Positions 43,220 to 51,683 of a DNA stretch of 64,000 nt are shown piece by piece (positions within the stretch are counted from its first letter, which is position 1; the number at the start of each line of letters is the position of its first letter). A model generated the notes under the pieces. The model was given only the letters and a program-made list of their open reading frames with translations. It did not search any database and was not told the origin of the DNA. Position numbers and translations under genes: made by a program. This DNA comes from Haloferula sp. BvORR071 (GTDB taxonomy: Bacteria; Verrucomicrobiota; Verrucomicrobiia; Verrucomicrobiales; Akkermansiaceae), in assembly GCF_000739615.1 (NCBI RefSeq), contig NZ_BATP01000022.1, forward strand, positions 186,001 to 250,000. Direction: 5' to 3'.

Positions 43220-46200
43220 ATGAAAACCCATATCTCCCCTTCCCTGGCCCGCATCGTCGGACCAGCCACTCTGGGACTTACCCTATTCGCCGCGTCCCAG
43301 ACCCACGCGGTGATCTCCTCCGGCCTCACGGCCTACTGGTCGCTGGACAATACCCTCAACGATGCCGCCGGCACCTACCCGCTGGCCAACAGCACGACGG
43401 CGGACAACGGCAGCTTCACCGCCGCCACCGCCACCTACGATACGGGTGGGCGCTTCGGCCAAGCCTTCAAGGGCATCGGCGGTAATAACGGCAAGATCAC
43501 GGTGCCCCTCTCGGGGGATTTGAGCGGCATTCCGACGGGCAGCGTGACCGTGTCCGTTTGGTTCAAAGCGGTGTCACCCATCCCGGATTGGGGGGCCTTG
43601 GTGGCTGTGGGCGAAGGCAGCGCTTGGCGCATCGCCCGCAATGGTAACAGCAACCCGCTGAAATACAGCTATGCTGGCGGCAGTGGGGACATCACCACCG
43701 CCGCCACCTTCGGGGCCTCCGGAACGCCGATCACCACCTGGACCCACCTCGTCGCGGTCACGGAGAAGAATGTGGGCACCCGCCTCTATATCAACGGGGT
43801 GCAGGACGGAAATAACAATGCCATCCCCAACCTCACCACCAACAACAGCACCGTGCTCTGGATCGGCGGCAACCCGAACTCTGCCAACCGCACCTGGAAC
43901 GGGCTTTTGGACGACATCGGGATCTGGAACCGGGCCCTGACCCAGGCCGAAATCACCCAGCTCTTCACCCAGGGCAACGCCGCCACGCCCCGCAGCCTCG
44001 GCTCACTGCTGGCAGAGGAAAACCTCGATACGGACGGTGACGGCTTGGTCGATGCTTGGGAGCAGGCCTATCTGCCGGCCGGAGCCTACCTCGACAACGG
44101 CTCGACCAATCCCGACTACGGCGCCAACGGCAATCCCGACGACGACGCCTCCACCAACCTTCAGGAGTTCCAGCGCCACACCCTGCCACTGGTGGCGGAT
44201 ACCGATGGCGACGGACTGAAGGATGGCTACGAAACCAACACCGGCATCTTTGTTTCCGCGACCAACACAGGAACCAATCCCCTGATCGCGGATATGGATG
44301 GGGATGGACTGAAGGACGGAGTGGAGAATCCCCTGATCCCCTTCAACCCGGCCAGCCCCCTCACCGAACCGGGCAGCAGCCCCTTCACCTCGGATGGCGA
44401 CTCGGACGGCTTTCCCGATGGTGTGGAGGCGGCCAATGGCACGAATCCCACCAGTGCTGCCTCAATGCCCACGATTCCGGGCCTCCCGATCACCGACAAT
44501 TTCAATGACGGGATCTTCGACACCACTCGTTGGGGCAGGAAATTAAACGTCCAACCCGGAGGCGCTGCAGTCACCGAGACGGGCACCCAGATCGAGCTGA
44601 CCGGCCGCGGTCACCTCAATACGGCCAGCCAATTCAATCCGGATACAGTCGGCGGCCTCTATATCACCGGCAAGTGGACCTTCAAAACCGATGAGGACTT
44701 CCTGCAGATCCTGACCCGCACCGACGGCGAGCCCCAGGGCCAGTATGGCGAGACCGCCACCGGTCTGGAGTTCTACCTCGAGCAGACCTCCAACACGCCA
44801 ACCATCCGGGGTCGTACCAGCGACATTGCTCCGGGAGCAATCACCCGGGTCGGCAAGCTCACGGTCATCCGCAACAAGACCTACAACTTCACGGTCATCG
44901 ACGGAGGCACCGACTACGGCAACTTCGCCTCAATCCGCCTGACCCAAGCCGATGATCCATTCAACTCGGTAACGGTCTACACCACTCTCGCGAGCGCGAC
45001 GGCGACGGCGAACTACGTGAGCTTCCACAACCGCGAGGGCGGCAACCACGTCTCCGCGCTGGATGATATCTCAATCAAGGCGGCGACGGATGCTGATGGC
45101 GATGATCTGCCGGACGCCTGGGAAAGCGACAACGGGTTGAATCCGCAGGTGGCCAACACCGGCGACACCGACGCTGACGGCTCCCTCGACATCGACGAAT
45201 ACCTGCGCGGCACGAAGCCCACAGTGAAGGACTCCGACGGCGATGGGGTTTGGGACGGCCCGGAGACGGGCACCGGCGGCTTCACTGATGCCACGGACAC
45301 CGGCTCCGATCCCCTCATCCCCGATACGGATGGCGACCTGCTCTCCGACGGTGTGGAGACTGGCACCGGAACCTACGTCGACGCCACCCACACGGGCAGC
45401 AACCCGACAGTCGTCGACAGCGACGGCGACGGGATTGCCGACGGCGTGGAAGTCTCGGTGGGCATGAACCCTTCCGATCCCGATGACAAGGACCTCAAAA
45501 AGGGCCTCGTCTCCTATTGGACCTTCGACAACACACTTGCGGACGTCGCGCACGGCTCCGGCGTGGGCGTCAGTGGCACGGCGGACAACGGCAGCTTCAC
45601 CGGCGCTCCGGATGTCGCCTACGACGCTGCCGGACGCTTCGGCCCCGGCATCTTGCTCAACGGCGGCGCCGGCTGGGTGACCGTGCCGAAGAGCCAGGAC
45701 ACTATCGGCGGACAGATCACCCACAGCGTGAGCGTCTCGATGTGGGTGAAGGTGACTGCCTTCAGTTCCGACTTCCAAACGCTGATCGCACAGGGTGAAG
45801 GCACCCACTGGCGCATCGCGCGGAACGGCAGCGGCAGCTTCTTCGCTTACGCCGGTGGCTCGAATGACATCAACTCCACCACCTCCTTCACCCCGCCCTC
45901 AGACTGGGTGCATGTGGTGGCGGTGAGTAGTGAAGGCGTCGGCACGAAGATCTTCATCAACGGCGCGCAGGAGAATACCGGTGGCGAACCGAATCTGGAC
46001 CTGAACCTGGCCAACGCGAGCAACCTGTTCATCGGTGCCAATCCGGATTCCTCGAACCGCGAGTGGTCCGGCTACATCGATGATGTGGCGATCTGGAACC
46101 GGCCGCTCAAGCTTGAGGAGGTCGAGCAGATCTATCAGGCTGGGAGCGGCACCACCAGTCTGGGCGGTCTGGTCGGCATCGTGGCGACCAATACCTACGC

Positions 46201-46588
46201 GAACTGGATCAGCGGCTACAACGTGGGAACCAAGACCGGCTTCGAGGATGACTTCGATGGCGATGGCTTGGAGAACGGTGTGGAAAACCTGCTCGGCACG
46301 AATCCTTCGGTGCCCAACAAGGCACTGGTGGTGGCCAGCAGCAACGCGACCGTGACGACCTTCCGTCACCCCGCGAATGCCAGCCCGGCCAGCGACATCA
46401 GTGCCAGCTACCAATGGTCCACGGACATGAGCAGTTGGAACAACTCGGGCGTTGCCGTCGGAGGCACCACGGTGACCTTCGTGCCCACTCCGGACTCACC
46501 GGCACCCGGCACCACCACCGTGACGGCGACGGTCACCGGCACAGGACGGACCAAGCTCTTCTTCCGCCTCGTGGCGACGCAGGGGTGA
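43220..46588 (+). CDS. Secreted two-LamG protein with thrombospondin-3-like calcium repeats, 1122 aa
   Basis: The start at 43220 gives a signal peptide (about 1-30, ending ASQTHA); the open frame upstream only overlaps rplT and the terminator. LamG domains lie at about 32-255 (LTAYWSLDNTLNDAAG to DDIGIWNRALTQAEI) and 755-985 (LVSYWTFDNTLADVAH to DDVAIWNRPLKLEEV). Between them is a long run of calcium-binding TSP3-type loops (DTDGDGLVDAWEQAYL, DTDGDGLKDGYETNTG, DMDGDGLKDGVEN, DSDGDGVWDGPETG) and a beta-sandwich at about 425-600. A last loop DDFDGDGLENGVENLLGTNP precedes a C-terminal beta domain. No sorting signal is seen at the end. It is probably a surface adhesin or glycan-binding protein. 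Confidence 0.88.
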   Translation: MKTHISPSLARIVGPATLGLTLFAASQTHAVISSGLTAYWSLDNTLNDAAGTYPLANSTTADNGSFTAATATYDTGGRFGQAFKGIGGNNGKITVPLSGDLSGIPTGSVTVSVWFKAVSPIPDWGALVAVGEGSAWRIARNGNSNPLKYSYAGGSGDITTAATFGASGTPITTWTHLVAVTEKNVGTRLYINGVQDGNNNAIPNLTTNNSTVLWIGGNPNSANRTWNGLLDDIGIWNRALTQAEITQLFTQGNAATPRSLGSLLAEENLDTDGDGLVDAWEQAYLPAGAYLDNGSTNPDYGANGNPDDDASTNLQEFQRHTLPLVADTDGDGLKDGYETNTGIFVSATNTGTNPLIADMDGDGLKDGVENPLIPFNPASPLTEPGSSPFTSDGDSDGFPDGVEAANGTNPTSAASMPTIPGLPITDNFNDGIFDTTRWGRKLNVQPGGAAVTETGTQIELTGRGHLNTASQFNPDTVGGLYITGKWTFKTDEDFLQILTRTDGEPQGQYGETATGLEFYLEQTSNTPTIRGRTSDIAPGAITRVGKLTVIRNKTYNFTVIDGGTDYGNFASIRLTQADDPFNSVTVYTTLASATATANYVSFHNREGGNHVSALDDISIKAATDADGDDLPDAWESDNGLNPQVANTGDTDADGSLDIDEYLRGTKPTVKDSDGDGVWDGPETGTGGFTDATDTGSDPLIPDTDGDLLSDGVETGTGTYVDATHTGSNPTVVDSDGDGIADGVEVSVGMNPSDPDDKDLKKGLVSYWTFDNTLADVAHGSGVGVSGTADNGSFTGAPDVAYDAAGRFGPGILLNGGAGWVTVPKSQDTIGGQITHSVSVSMWVKVTAFSSDFQTLIAQGEGTHWRIARNGSGSFFAYAGGSNDINSTTSFTPPSDWVHVVAVSSEGVGTKIFINGAQENTGGEPNLDLNLANASNLFIGANPDSSNREWSGYIDDVAIWNRPLKLEEVEQIYQAGSGTTSLGGLVGIVATNTYANWISGYNVGTKTGFEDDFDGDGLENGVENLLGTNPSVPNKALVVASSNATVTTFRHPANASPASDISASYQWSTDMSSWNNSGVAVGGTTVTFVPTPDSPAPGTTTVTATVTGTGRTKLFFRLVATQG

Positions 46589-46618
46589 AGTGAGCTGACC
46601 ATACCCACCCGATATTCG

Positions 46619-46646
46619 CGCCGCCCGGGAGACCGGGCGGCGTTTT
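46619..46646 (+). terminator. Strong terminator after the LamG/TSP3 gene
   Basis: A 10-bp stem CGCCGCCCGG/CCGGGCGGCG with a GAGA loop is followed by TTTTCTGTT. It differs from the terminator at 43048 almost only in one loop base. It probably also serves the convergent gene ending at 46668. Confidence 0.88.
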
Positions 46647-46667
46647 CTGTTCCACCAAAGACCTCAT

Positions 46668-47687
46668 TCAATCCACGTTTCCGCGACTCTTGCAAAACTC
46701 CTCATCCAGCGCCTTCCAGTCTTCCCCGCCCATCTCCCACTCTGAGTAGATTGCGATGCCTCCGTAGCTCGCCGGCTTTCCGTTCGCCAAGGCCGCATGG
46801 ACTCCGCGCAGGGCGTTGCGCAAGTTCTCCACCTTTGGATTGTGGTAGCCGCTGCCGGCATCGTCATAAGCAGGCAGACCTAACAGAACCGGCTTGCCTC
46901 CCGACCATGCCAGAACCTCCGTGGTCCAATCCACCATCAGCTTGCGGTACGGCTTCTGCCACTTGATGCCGGTGTCGTAGAGCATCGGCACGATCTGGTC
47001 GGCGCGCTTGGCGACTTCGCGGAAGTAGGACTCGCCCCAATGAACGTCGGGGAAAGGATGCCAGCGCGTAGGCGGCGGATAGGCCGCCACGGAGATCATC
47101 TTGCCGGGTGGCAGGGTGGCGCGCAGCTCATCCAGCAGGACGAGATAGTCGGAATCGCCCTCGGGCATCGGTTCGATATTCACGTGCACGCCTGCCAAGC
47201 GTGGATGAGCCGTGAGCAAAGCAGCGGCAGAAGAAGTGAAGCGAGCCCGCCACGCCTTCACACCCGGATGAGCGGATTCATCATGCACGCCGCCGATCCA
47301 CGGCAGCACGCTGATGGAGGAGAAGCCATCCAGAAAGCGCTCCATCTGCACCGGATCATGCGCAGTGATCGAGCCATCCGGCAGGCAAGGGCAGAGATGG
47401 GGAAACACGTACTTGATGCCGTGACGCGTGAGCTGCGTCCGGAGCTGCTGGATCTTCTCCGCGCTGCGAAAGCGCGCGGGATCGCGGCCGTTCGTTTCGA
47501 ACCACGCGTCATCCCCCAGCCAGCCATGCTGGAGCCATATGCCATTGCTACCCGTGTCGTCGCGCCCATCCGCGACGCGTTCGCCCGGTGACCAGGCGAG
47601 ATAAGCCAAGCCGGCGACACCGAGCAACGCCGCCAGCAGGAGCAGCGTGCGCCACGGCGGGCGCTTGAGTCGCTGCCAGAGGGTCAT
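46668..47687 (-). CDS. Membrane-anchored TIM-barrel glycosidase-like protein, 339 aa
   Basis: One N-terminal membrane helix (TLLLLAALLGVAGLAYLAW) anchors a domain that reads like a GH18-type (alpha/beta)8 barrel: GIKYVFPHLCPCL, SSISVLPWIGG, RLAGVHVNIEPMPEGDSDYL, KMISVAAYPPP, ADQIVPMLYDTGIK, KPVLLGLPAYD, YGGIAIYSEWEM. The VHVNIEPMP strand stands where the catalytic DxxDxDxE of chitinases would be, with a single Glu only, so it may not be a chitinase. The similarity is to the fold rather than to a named enzyme. It converges on the LamG gene. Confidence 0.6.
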   Translation of the reverse strand: MTLWQRLKRPPWRTLLLLAALLGVAGLAYLAWSPGERVADGRDDTGSNGIWLQHGWLGDDAWFETNGRDPARFRSAEKIQQLRTQLTRHGIKYVFPHLCPCLPDGSITAHDPVQMERFLDGFSSISVLPWIGGVHDESAHPGVKAWRARFTSSAAALLTAHPRLAGVHVNIEPMPEGDSDYLVLLDELRATLPPGKMISVAAYPPPTRWHPFPDVHWGESYFREVAKRADQIVPMLYDTGIKWQKPYRKLMVDWTTEVLAWSGGKPVLLGLPAYDDAGSGYHNPKVENLRNALRGVHAALANGKPASYGGIAIYSEWEMGGEDWKALDEEFCKSRGNVD

Positions 47688-47828
47688 TCCCTGCTATCTA
47701 GCGGCGGCTGGACCGGCTGGCAAGATCCCGCCAAGAGGAGGCGGGCAACGCTCCCGGGTTGCCCGCGCGCGATTCTTGCCTTACCAGTGCCTCCGCTGCT
47801 CTCACGCCCGCACCCGACGCACTCCTGA

Positions 47829-48350
47829 ATGACGATATCCGCCACCCTGTCCCCCGAGGACTACCTGAAGGCCCAGCGCCTCCAGCTCCGCTGCCTGCTG
47901 CTGCGCAGCACGGTGGTGGCCTGGATGCTATTCGCGATCATCCCGGCGCTGACAATCTACTGCATCTGGCAATTGGTGGAGCGCCCGCCAGAAGGAATCA
48001 ACTGGATGCCCTTCCTGATCGTGGGGATGGCGGCGCTCCTTCCGCTCTTTTACTGGGTGCTGCTGCCGCAGCAAATCCGCAAGGCCTTCGCCACCCAAGT
48101 CTGGCTCCAGGAGCCAAAAGAAATCCAGATCGATGGGGAGCGGCTCTCGATCCGCAGTTCCGGCAGGACCTTCTCCATGCCTTGGAAAGACTTCCTGAAG
48201 TATGAAGTCCACGGCGACATGGTCTTCCTCTACGAGACCCAGCGGAACTACCATATCTTCCCGCAGCTCTGGTTCACGGCTGAGCAATATGCGGAGTTCA
48301 AGGAAGTGCTGAAGAAGACCTTGGGCGACCGGAAGGGTTCCAAGTCCTGA
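47829..48350 (+). CDS. YcxB-like membrane protein, 173 aa
   Basis: Two membrane helices (about 25-48 and 60-82; STVVAWMLFAIIPALTIYCI, FLIVGMAALLPLFYWVLL) are followed by a C-terminal domain with the YcxB pattern: IQIDGERLSIRSSGRTFSMP, WKDFLKYEVHGDMVFLYETQ, YHIFPQLWFTAEQYAEFKEV. The family is of unknown function and has a PH-like domain. It is the first gene of a run of four same-strand genes ending with the TIR protein. Confidence 0.7.
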   Translation: MTISATLSPEDYLKAQRLQLRCLLLRSTVVAWMLFAIIPALTIYCIWQLVERPPEGINWMPFLIVGMAALLPLFYWVLLPQQIRKAFATQVWLQEPKEIQIDGERLSIRSSGRTFSMPWKDFLKYEVHGDMVFLYETQRNYHIFPQLWFTAEQYAEFKEVLKKTLGDRKGSKS

Positions 48351-48383
48351 ATTGATTCGCGGCTCGCCGTTCCGTGCCACAGC

Positions 48384-48863
48384 ATGCCGAAAGTGAAAAT
48401 GAGCGCCATGGCCTCCATCCGCTTGCTGGCCGCGGTCATCGCCGCGATGGCCTGTGCCTGCACGGCTCCGAAGCCAGCGCCGCCCGCCGCGGTCGAATTC
48501 CGTCCGATCCCACCCGTGGCAGAGGCACGCCGCGCCCTCGGCCTGCATCTGCCCTGCGACTTGGCCACACTCAAGGCAAGTGCCGGACGGGACGGCTGGG
48601 AAGAAGTCCATCATTGGATGGGACCGCCCCGCTTCCCGGAGGAGGTGAAATTCGACCGCCTGCTGGATAAGCAATGGCGGCTGCCCGATGGCTCGGTGCA
48701 GACACTCGAGGCTGGCATACGCGACGGAGATCGCGTGGTGGGGATCAGGGTGTCGATTGCCACGCGCCAAGACGGGCGGCTCCTGCCACACACCACTTGG
48801 CACACGACTCCCACCCGCCGGGCAGTGCCCCTCGATTCGCTGCACATGGCGGGATTTCGCTGA
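48384..48863 (+). CDS. Predicted lipoprotein of unknown function, 159 aa
   Basis: A lipobox-like sequence (LLAAVIAAMACACTAP; Cys near 25-27) predicts a lipid anchor. The remaining 130 residues have no recognised motif. The start may be any of three Mets (48384, 48396, 48405 region). It sits 33 bases after the YcxB-like gene and 53 before the secreted protein gene. Confidence 0.55.
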   Translation: MPKVKMSAMASIRLLAAVIAAMACACTAPKPAPPAAVEFRPIPPVAEARRALGLHLPCDLATLKASAGRDGWEEVHHWMGPPRFPEEVKFDRLLDKQWRLPDGSVQTLEAGIRDGDRVVGIRVSIATRQDGRLLPHTTWHTTPTRRAVPLDSLHMAGFR

Positions 48864-48916
48864 TTACTTGCGCTGCCCCACCGGATTTTTGATTCCCGCG
48901 CGAGCCGACTTCGGGC

Positions 48917-50176
48917 ATGGTGGCAGGGATGCGAGCCCTCCCCCTGGCGATCCTCTGCTGTGGCCTCTTCCCTGCTGCCTATGCCCTCGAGGGCGTAGGC
49001 GTCCACCTCGCCGCCGGCTCCGGTGTGCCGAAGGGCTTGTCCGCGGACGAGTGGAAGGAGCATGAGTTCAACGCGATCCTATATACCGGCAAATCCGAGG
49101 GCGATAAACTCAGCATCGTGCCGACACTCGAGTGTCCGGTCGCCGGGGACAAGAAGGGGAACTACCTCAAGCTGCTGGCCGATGGCGGGCCAATCGCGCC
49201 GGTGGGCTATTCCTGTGAATACGACATCACCTTCCCGGCTCTGGACCTGAAGGTGGTGAACAACAGCAAGAAGGCGCTGCAGATTTCCGAGGTGCGGATG
49301 ATGGTGGAGGAAAGCCGCCCCGACCTGACACCCCTGCCGCAAATCTTCAGCGACTACGATCAGGTCCAGCACATTGAACTCTACAACGAAGGTTGGGGCC
49401 GGATCGAGAAGGCGGACTTCGATTTCAACCTGCTGCCGGGTAAACCGAAGGGCAAGCCGAGCGCCGAGTTGCCCTTCCACCAAACGCTCTACCGCGTCGA
49501 GAAACCCACGAAACTGCAACTCAATGCCGAGCTGGAAAAGGCCGGCTTGCCTGCGGAGCTGACCAAGCTGGGCGGGGAATACCAGAACCTGCGCAACAAG
49601 ATCACCGATCTCTACGACAAGGCCGGCGAGAACATCAGCGAGGACCTGGAGAAACAGAACGAAGCGCTGGACGAACAATGCTCCGAGATCGCGGCGAAGA
49701 TGCACAAGATCGGCGACGGCCTGAAGACCGGCCCCTTCAAGGTGAAGCCGGACCAATTCGGCGACAGCACCATCGAGTGCTGGATGCACGGCTGGCTGAA
49801 CTACACGTGGAAGGAGGGGGAGACGGAGAAGTCCAATCGGGTGGCCCTCCGCGTGCCGGTGCTGATCCTGCCGCCGGATGGCCTCGGCGCCACTGGACCG
49901 GTCGAGGGCAAGTATGAGGCGATGCTGCGCGAGAGCGACAAGGACTACGCGCTGAAGGTGCCGGTGACCCAGACGGTGAAGCCCGGGGCCACGACACGAT
50001 TCACGGTAACGCTGGGCGTGCCGAAGTCTTCCTTCCACCGTTTCAAGGTGGCGCTGGTAAGCACCGATGGCGCGGAGATCGACGCCGGCCTGGTAGAGCT
50101 TCAGGCGCTGCTGCCACGCTCGGCCGTGGGCCAACTTGAAATGTCGGCGAAGGCTCCCAAGGAAGAAGGCGAATAA
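48917..50176 (+). CDS. Secreted protein, paralogous in part to the TIR protein's outer region; 419 aa
   Basis: A signal peptide (MRALPLAILCCGLFPAAYA; ATG 48929 or 48917) precedes a mature protein with two beta domains separated by a helical stretch (about 215-275, LEKAGLPAELTKLGGEYQNL, DLEKQNEALDEQCSEIAAKM), probably a coiled coil. The first beta domain (PALDLKVVNNSKKALQISEV, about 105-170) resembles residues 265-330 of the TIR protein encoded 14 bases downstream, and the last 70 residues (SSFHRFKVALVSTDGAEIDA) resemble the TIR protein's C-terminus. The family is not one I know. Its short distance to the TIR gene indicates translation from one message. Confidence 0.68.
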   Translation: MVAGMRALPLAILCCGLFPAAYALEGVGVHLAAGSGVPKGLSADEWKEHEFNAILYTGKSEGDKLSIVPTLECPVAGDKKGNYLKLLADGGPIAPVGYSCEYDITFPALDLKVVNNSKKALQISEVRMMVEESRPDLTPLPQIFSDYDQVQHIELYNEGWGRIEKADFDFNLLPGKPKGKPSAELPFHQTLYRVEKPTKLQLNAELEKAGLPAELTKLGGEYQNLRNKITDLYDKAGENISEDLEKQNEALDEQCSEIAAKMHKIGDGLKTGPFKVKPDQFGDSTIECWMHGWLNYTWKEGETEKSNRVALRVPVLILPPDGLGATGPVEGKYEAMLRESDKDYALKVPVTQTVKPGATTRFTVTLGVPKSSFHRFKVALVSTDGAEIDAGLVELQALLPRSAVGQLEMSAKAPKEEGE

Positions 50177-50190
50177 GCTCCCCGCATCGG

Positions 50191-51606
50191 ATGGCCCACG
50201 ACGTTTTCATCAGCTACTCCAGCAAGAACAAGCAGGTCGCGGACGCCATCTGCAGTGCGCTGGAGCAGCGCAAGATGCGCTGCTGGATCGCGCCGCGCGA
50301 TGTGCCGCCCGGCGGCAACTATGGCGAGGCGATCGTGCACGCCATCGCCGGCTGCCAAGTGGTAGTGCTGGTCTATTCCGCGGCGGTGAATTTGTCCGCC
50401 GCGGTGATGCGCGAGGCGGAGCGGGCAATGCACCATGCCAAGCCGATCATCCCCTTCCGCCTGGAAGATGTGCCGATGCAGCCGGGCTTGGAATTCTTCC
50501 TGGCCTCCTGCCACTGGCTTGATGCGATCCACCCTCCGATGGAGGAACACATCCAGCGGCTGGGCGATGCGGTAGAATCGCTGATGGGACGCGAGGTCGC
50601 CAACCCCGTGCCCTTCCCCGCTGCGGCAGCGCACATCCCGGTCAGGAAGGCGCGTGTGGCGTGGCTGCCGATTCTGTTAGGTGGGACCTTGGTTGCAGGT
50701 GGAGCCGCGCTGGTGGCAATGAAGCCGTGGCAAGGCGCGCCGCCAGCAGCTGCGCCACCGGCGGCTAACACTTCACCGACCGAGGCTGCGAAGTCACCAT
50801 CGCTTGCGATCGCTCTCGCAGGCGCGGGCGAGAACGTGATTGCCGGGCATTTCCATGAGGCGGCTCCGGGCTCCATCCACTACATCTCTAGCGAAGACAG
50901 CGGCAAGCTGGTGATCCGGCCCGCATTGCCCAAAGGCGTTCCACTGCTCGCAGCGGATGCCAAGGGGCGGCACTTCGCAGTGGAGCCGCTGCAGATCGAG
51001 CTGAAGCTGATTCACAATGGGCCGGGCACGCTCTACTTCCACACGGCGACTTTGGAGGTGGAATCGAGCCAAGTGGTGAGCACGCCCCTGTGGTTCATCG
51101 AGGCAAAGGGCCTACCGAAATCCGTCGAGTTGACTCACACCGGCGACGAAGCCGAAGCTGCGAAGCTGCGCTATACTTTGGCCGGGCCGCAGGATGCGGG
51201 TGATCTCTCCGCAGTCACGCCACTGGCCCTGCCGGAGGAAGGACGCTGGCACCTGGACCTGGCGGAGGGAAAGACCCTGCTGGGCGAGATCCTGCCTGCC
51301 CCGGGCGGGCAGGCGATTGCCTTCGAAGTGGCAGGCAGCAAGGCACCGACTCCGCCGCCGTCCCCTGCCAAGCCAAAGGAGCCCGCCTACGATCTGACAC
51401 TGGGTGGAGTCGAAGGAGCATACGATACCAGCACCGATCTCTCGCAGAACCTCCGCAGCGGTGAAGGCGACCGTTTCTTCCTGAGCCTGAATGCCGAGAC
51501 TTGGTCGCGGCATCGCTTCAAGATCGCGCTGGAATACGACGACGGTTCGGGCGCGAAGAAGAGCATCGAGAGCGGCTGGGTGGAGGCAGAGATCTTCCGG
51601 GAGTAG
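50191..51606 (+). CDS. TIR domain - transmembrane - beta-domain protein, 471 aa
   Basis: Residues 3-118 are a bacterial TIR domain (DVFISYSSKNKQVADAICSA, RCWIAPRDVPPGGNYGEAIV, CQVVVLVYSAAVNLSAAV, KPIIPFRLEDVPM). Glu46 in GGNYGEAI lies where NADase TIR domains carry their catalytic Glu, but that alignment is my inference. A single membrane helix (about 156-177, WLPILLGGTLVAGGAALVAM) follows, then a Pro/Ala-rich linker and an outer region with two beta domains (265-340 and 405-471) similar to parts of the secreted protein encoded just upstream. So an intracellular TIR would be joined to an extracytoplasmic sensor. The gene ends the run starting at 47829. A defence or signalling role is plausible but unproven. 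Confidence 0.8.
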   Translation: MAHDVFISYSSKNKQVADAICSALEQRKMRCWIAPRDVPPGGNYGEAIVHAIAGCQVVVLVYSAAVNLSAAVMREAERAMHHAKPIIPFRLEDVPMQPGLEFFLASCHWLDAIHPPMEEHIQRLGDAVESLMGREVANPVPFPAAAAHIPVRKARVAWLPILLGGTLVAGGAALVAMKPWQGAPPAAAPPAANTSPTEAAKSPSLAIALAGAGENVIAGHFHEAAPGSIHYISSEDSGKLVIRPALPKGVPLLAADAKGRHFAVEPLQIELKLIHNGPGTLYFHTATLEVESSQVVSTPLWFIEAKGLPKSVELTHTGDEAEAAKLRYTLAGPQDAGDLSAVTPLALPEEGRWHLDLAEGKTLLGEILPAPGGQAIAFEVAGSKAPTPPPSPAKPKEPAYDLTLGGVEGAYDTSTDLSQNLRSGEGDRFFLSLNAETWSRHRFKIALEYDDGSGAKKSIESGWVEAEIFRE

Positions 51607-51683
51607 TCCTTCACCCGCGATCACGTGATCTCATCGCTATTGCCCGCGGCACTAATTCCGGGTTTTGATGGCGCGCCCCCCGC

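Noticed and set aside
46668..47687. Chitinase call for the TIM-barrel protein
   Set aside because: The catalytic DxxDxDxE motif of GH18 is not present at the expected strand; only a general barrel-like pattern can be supported.
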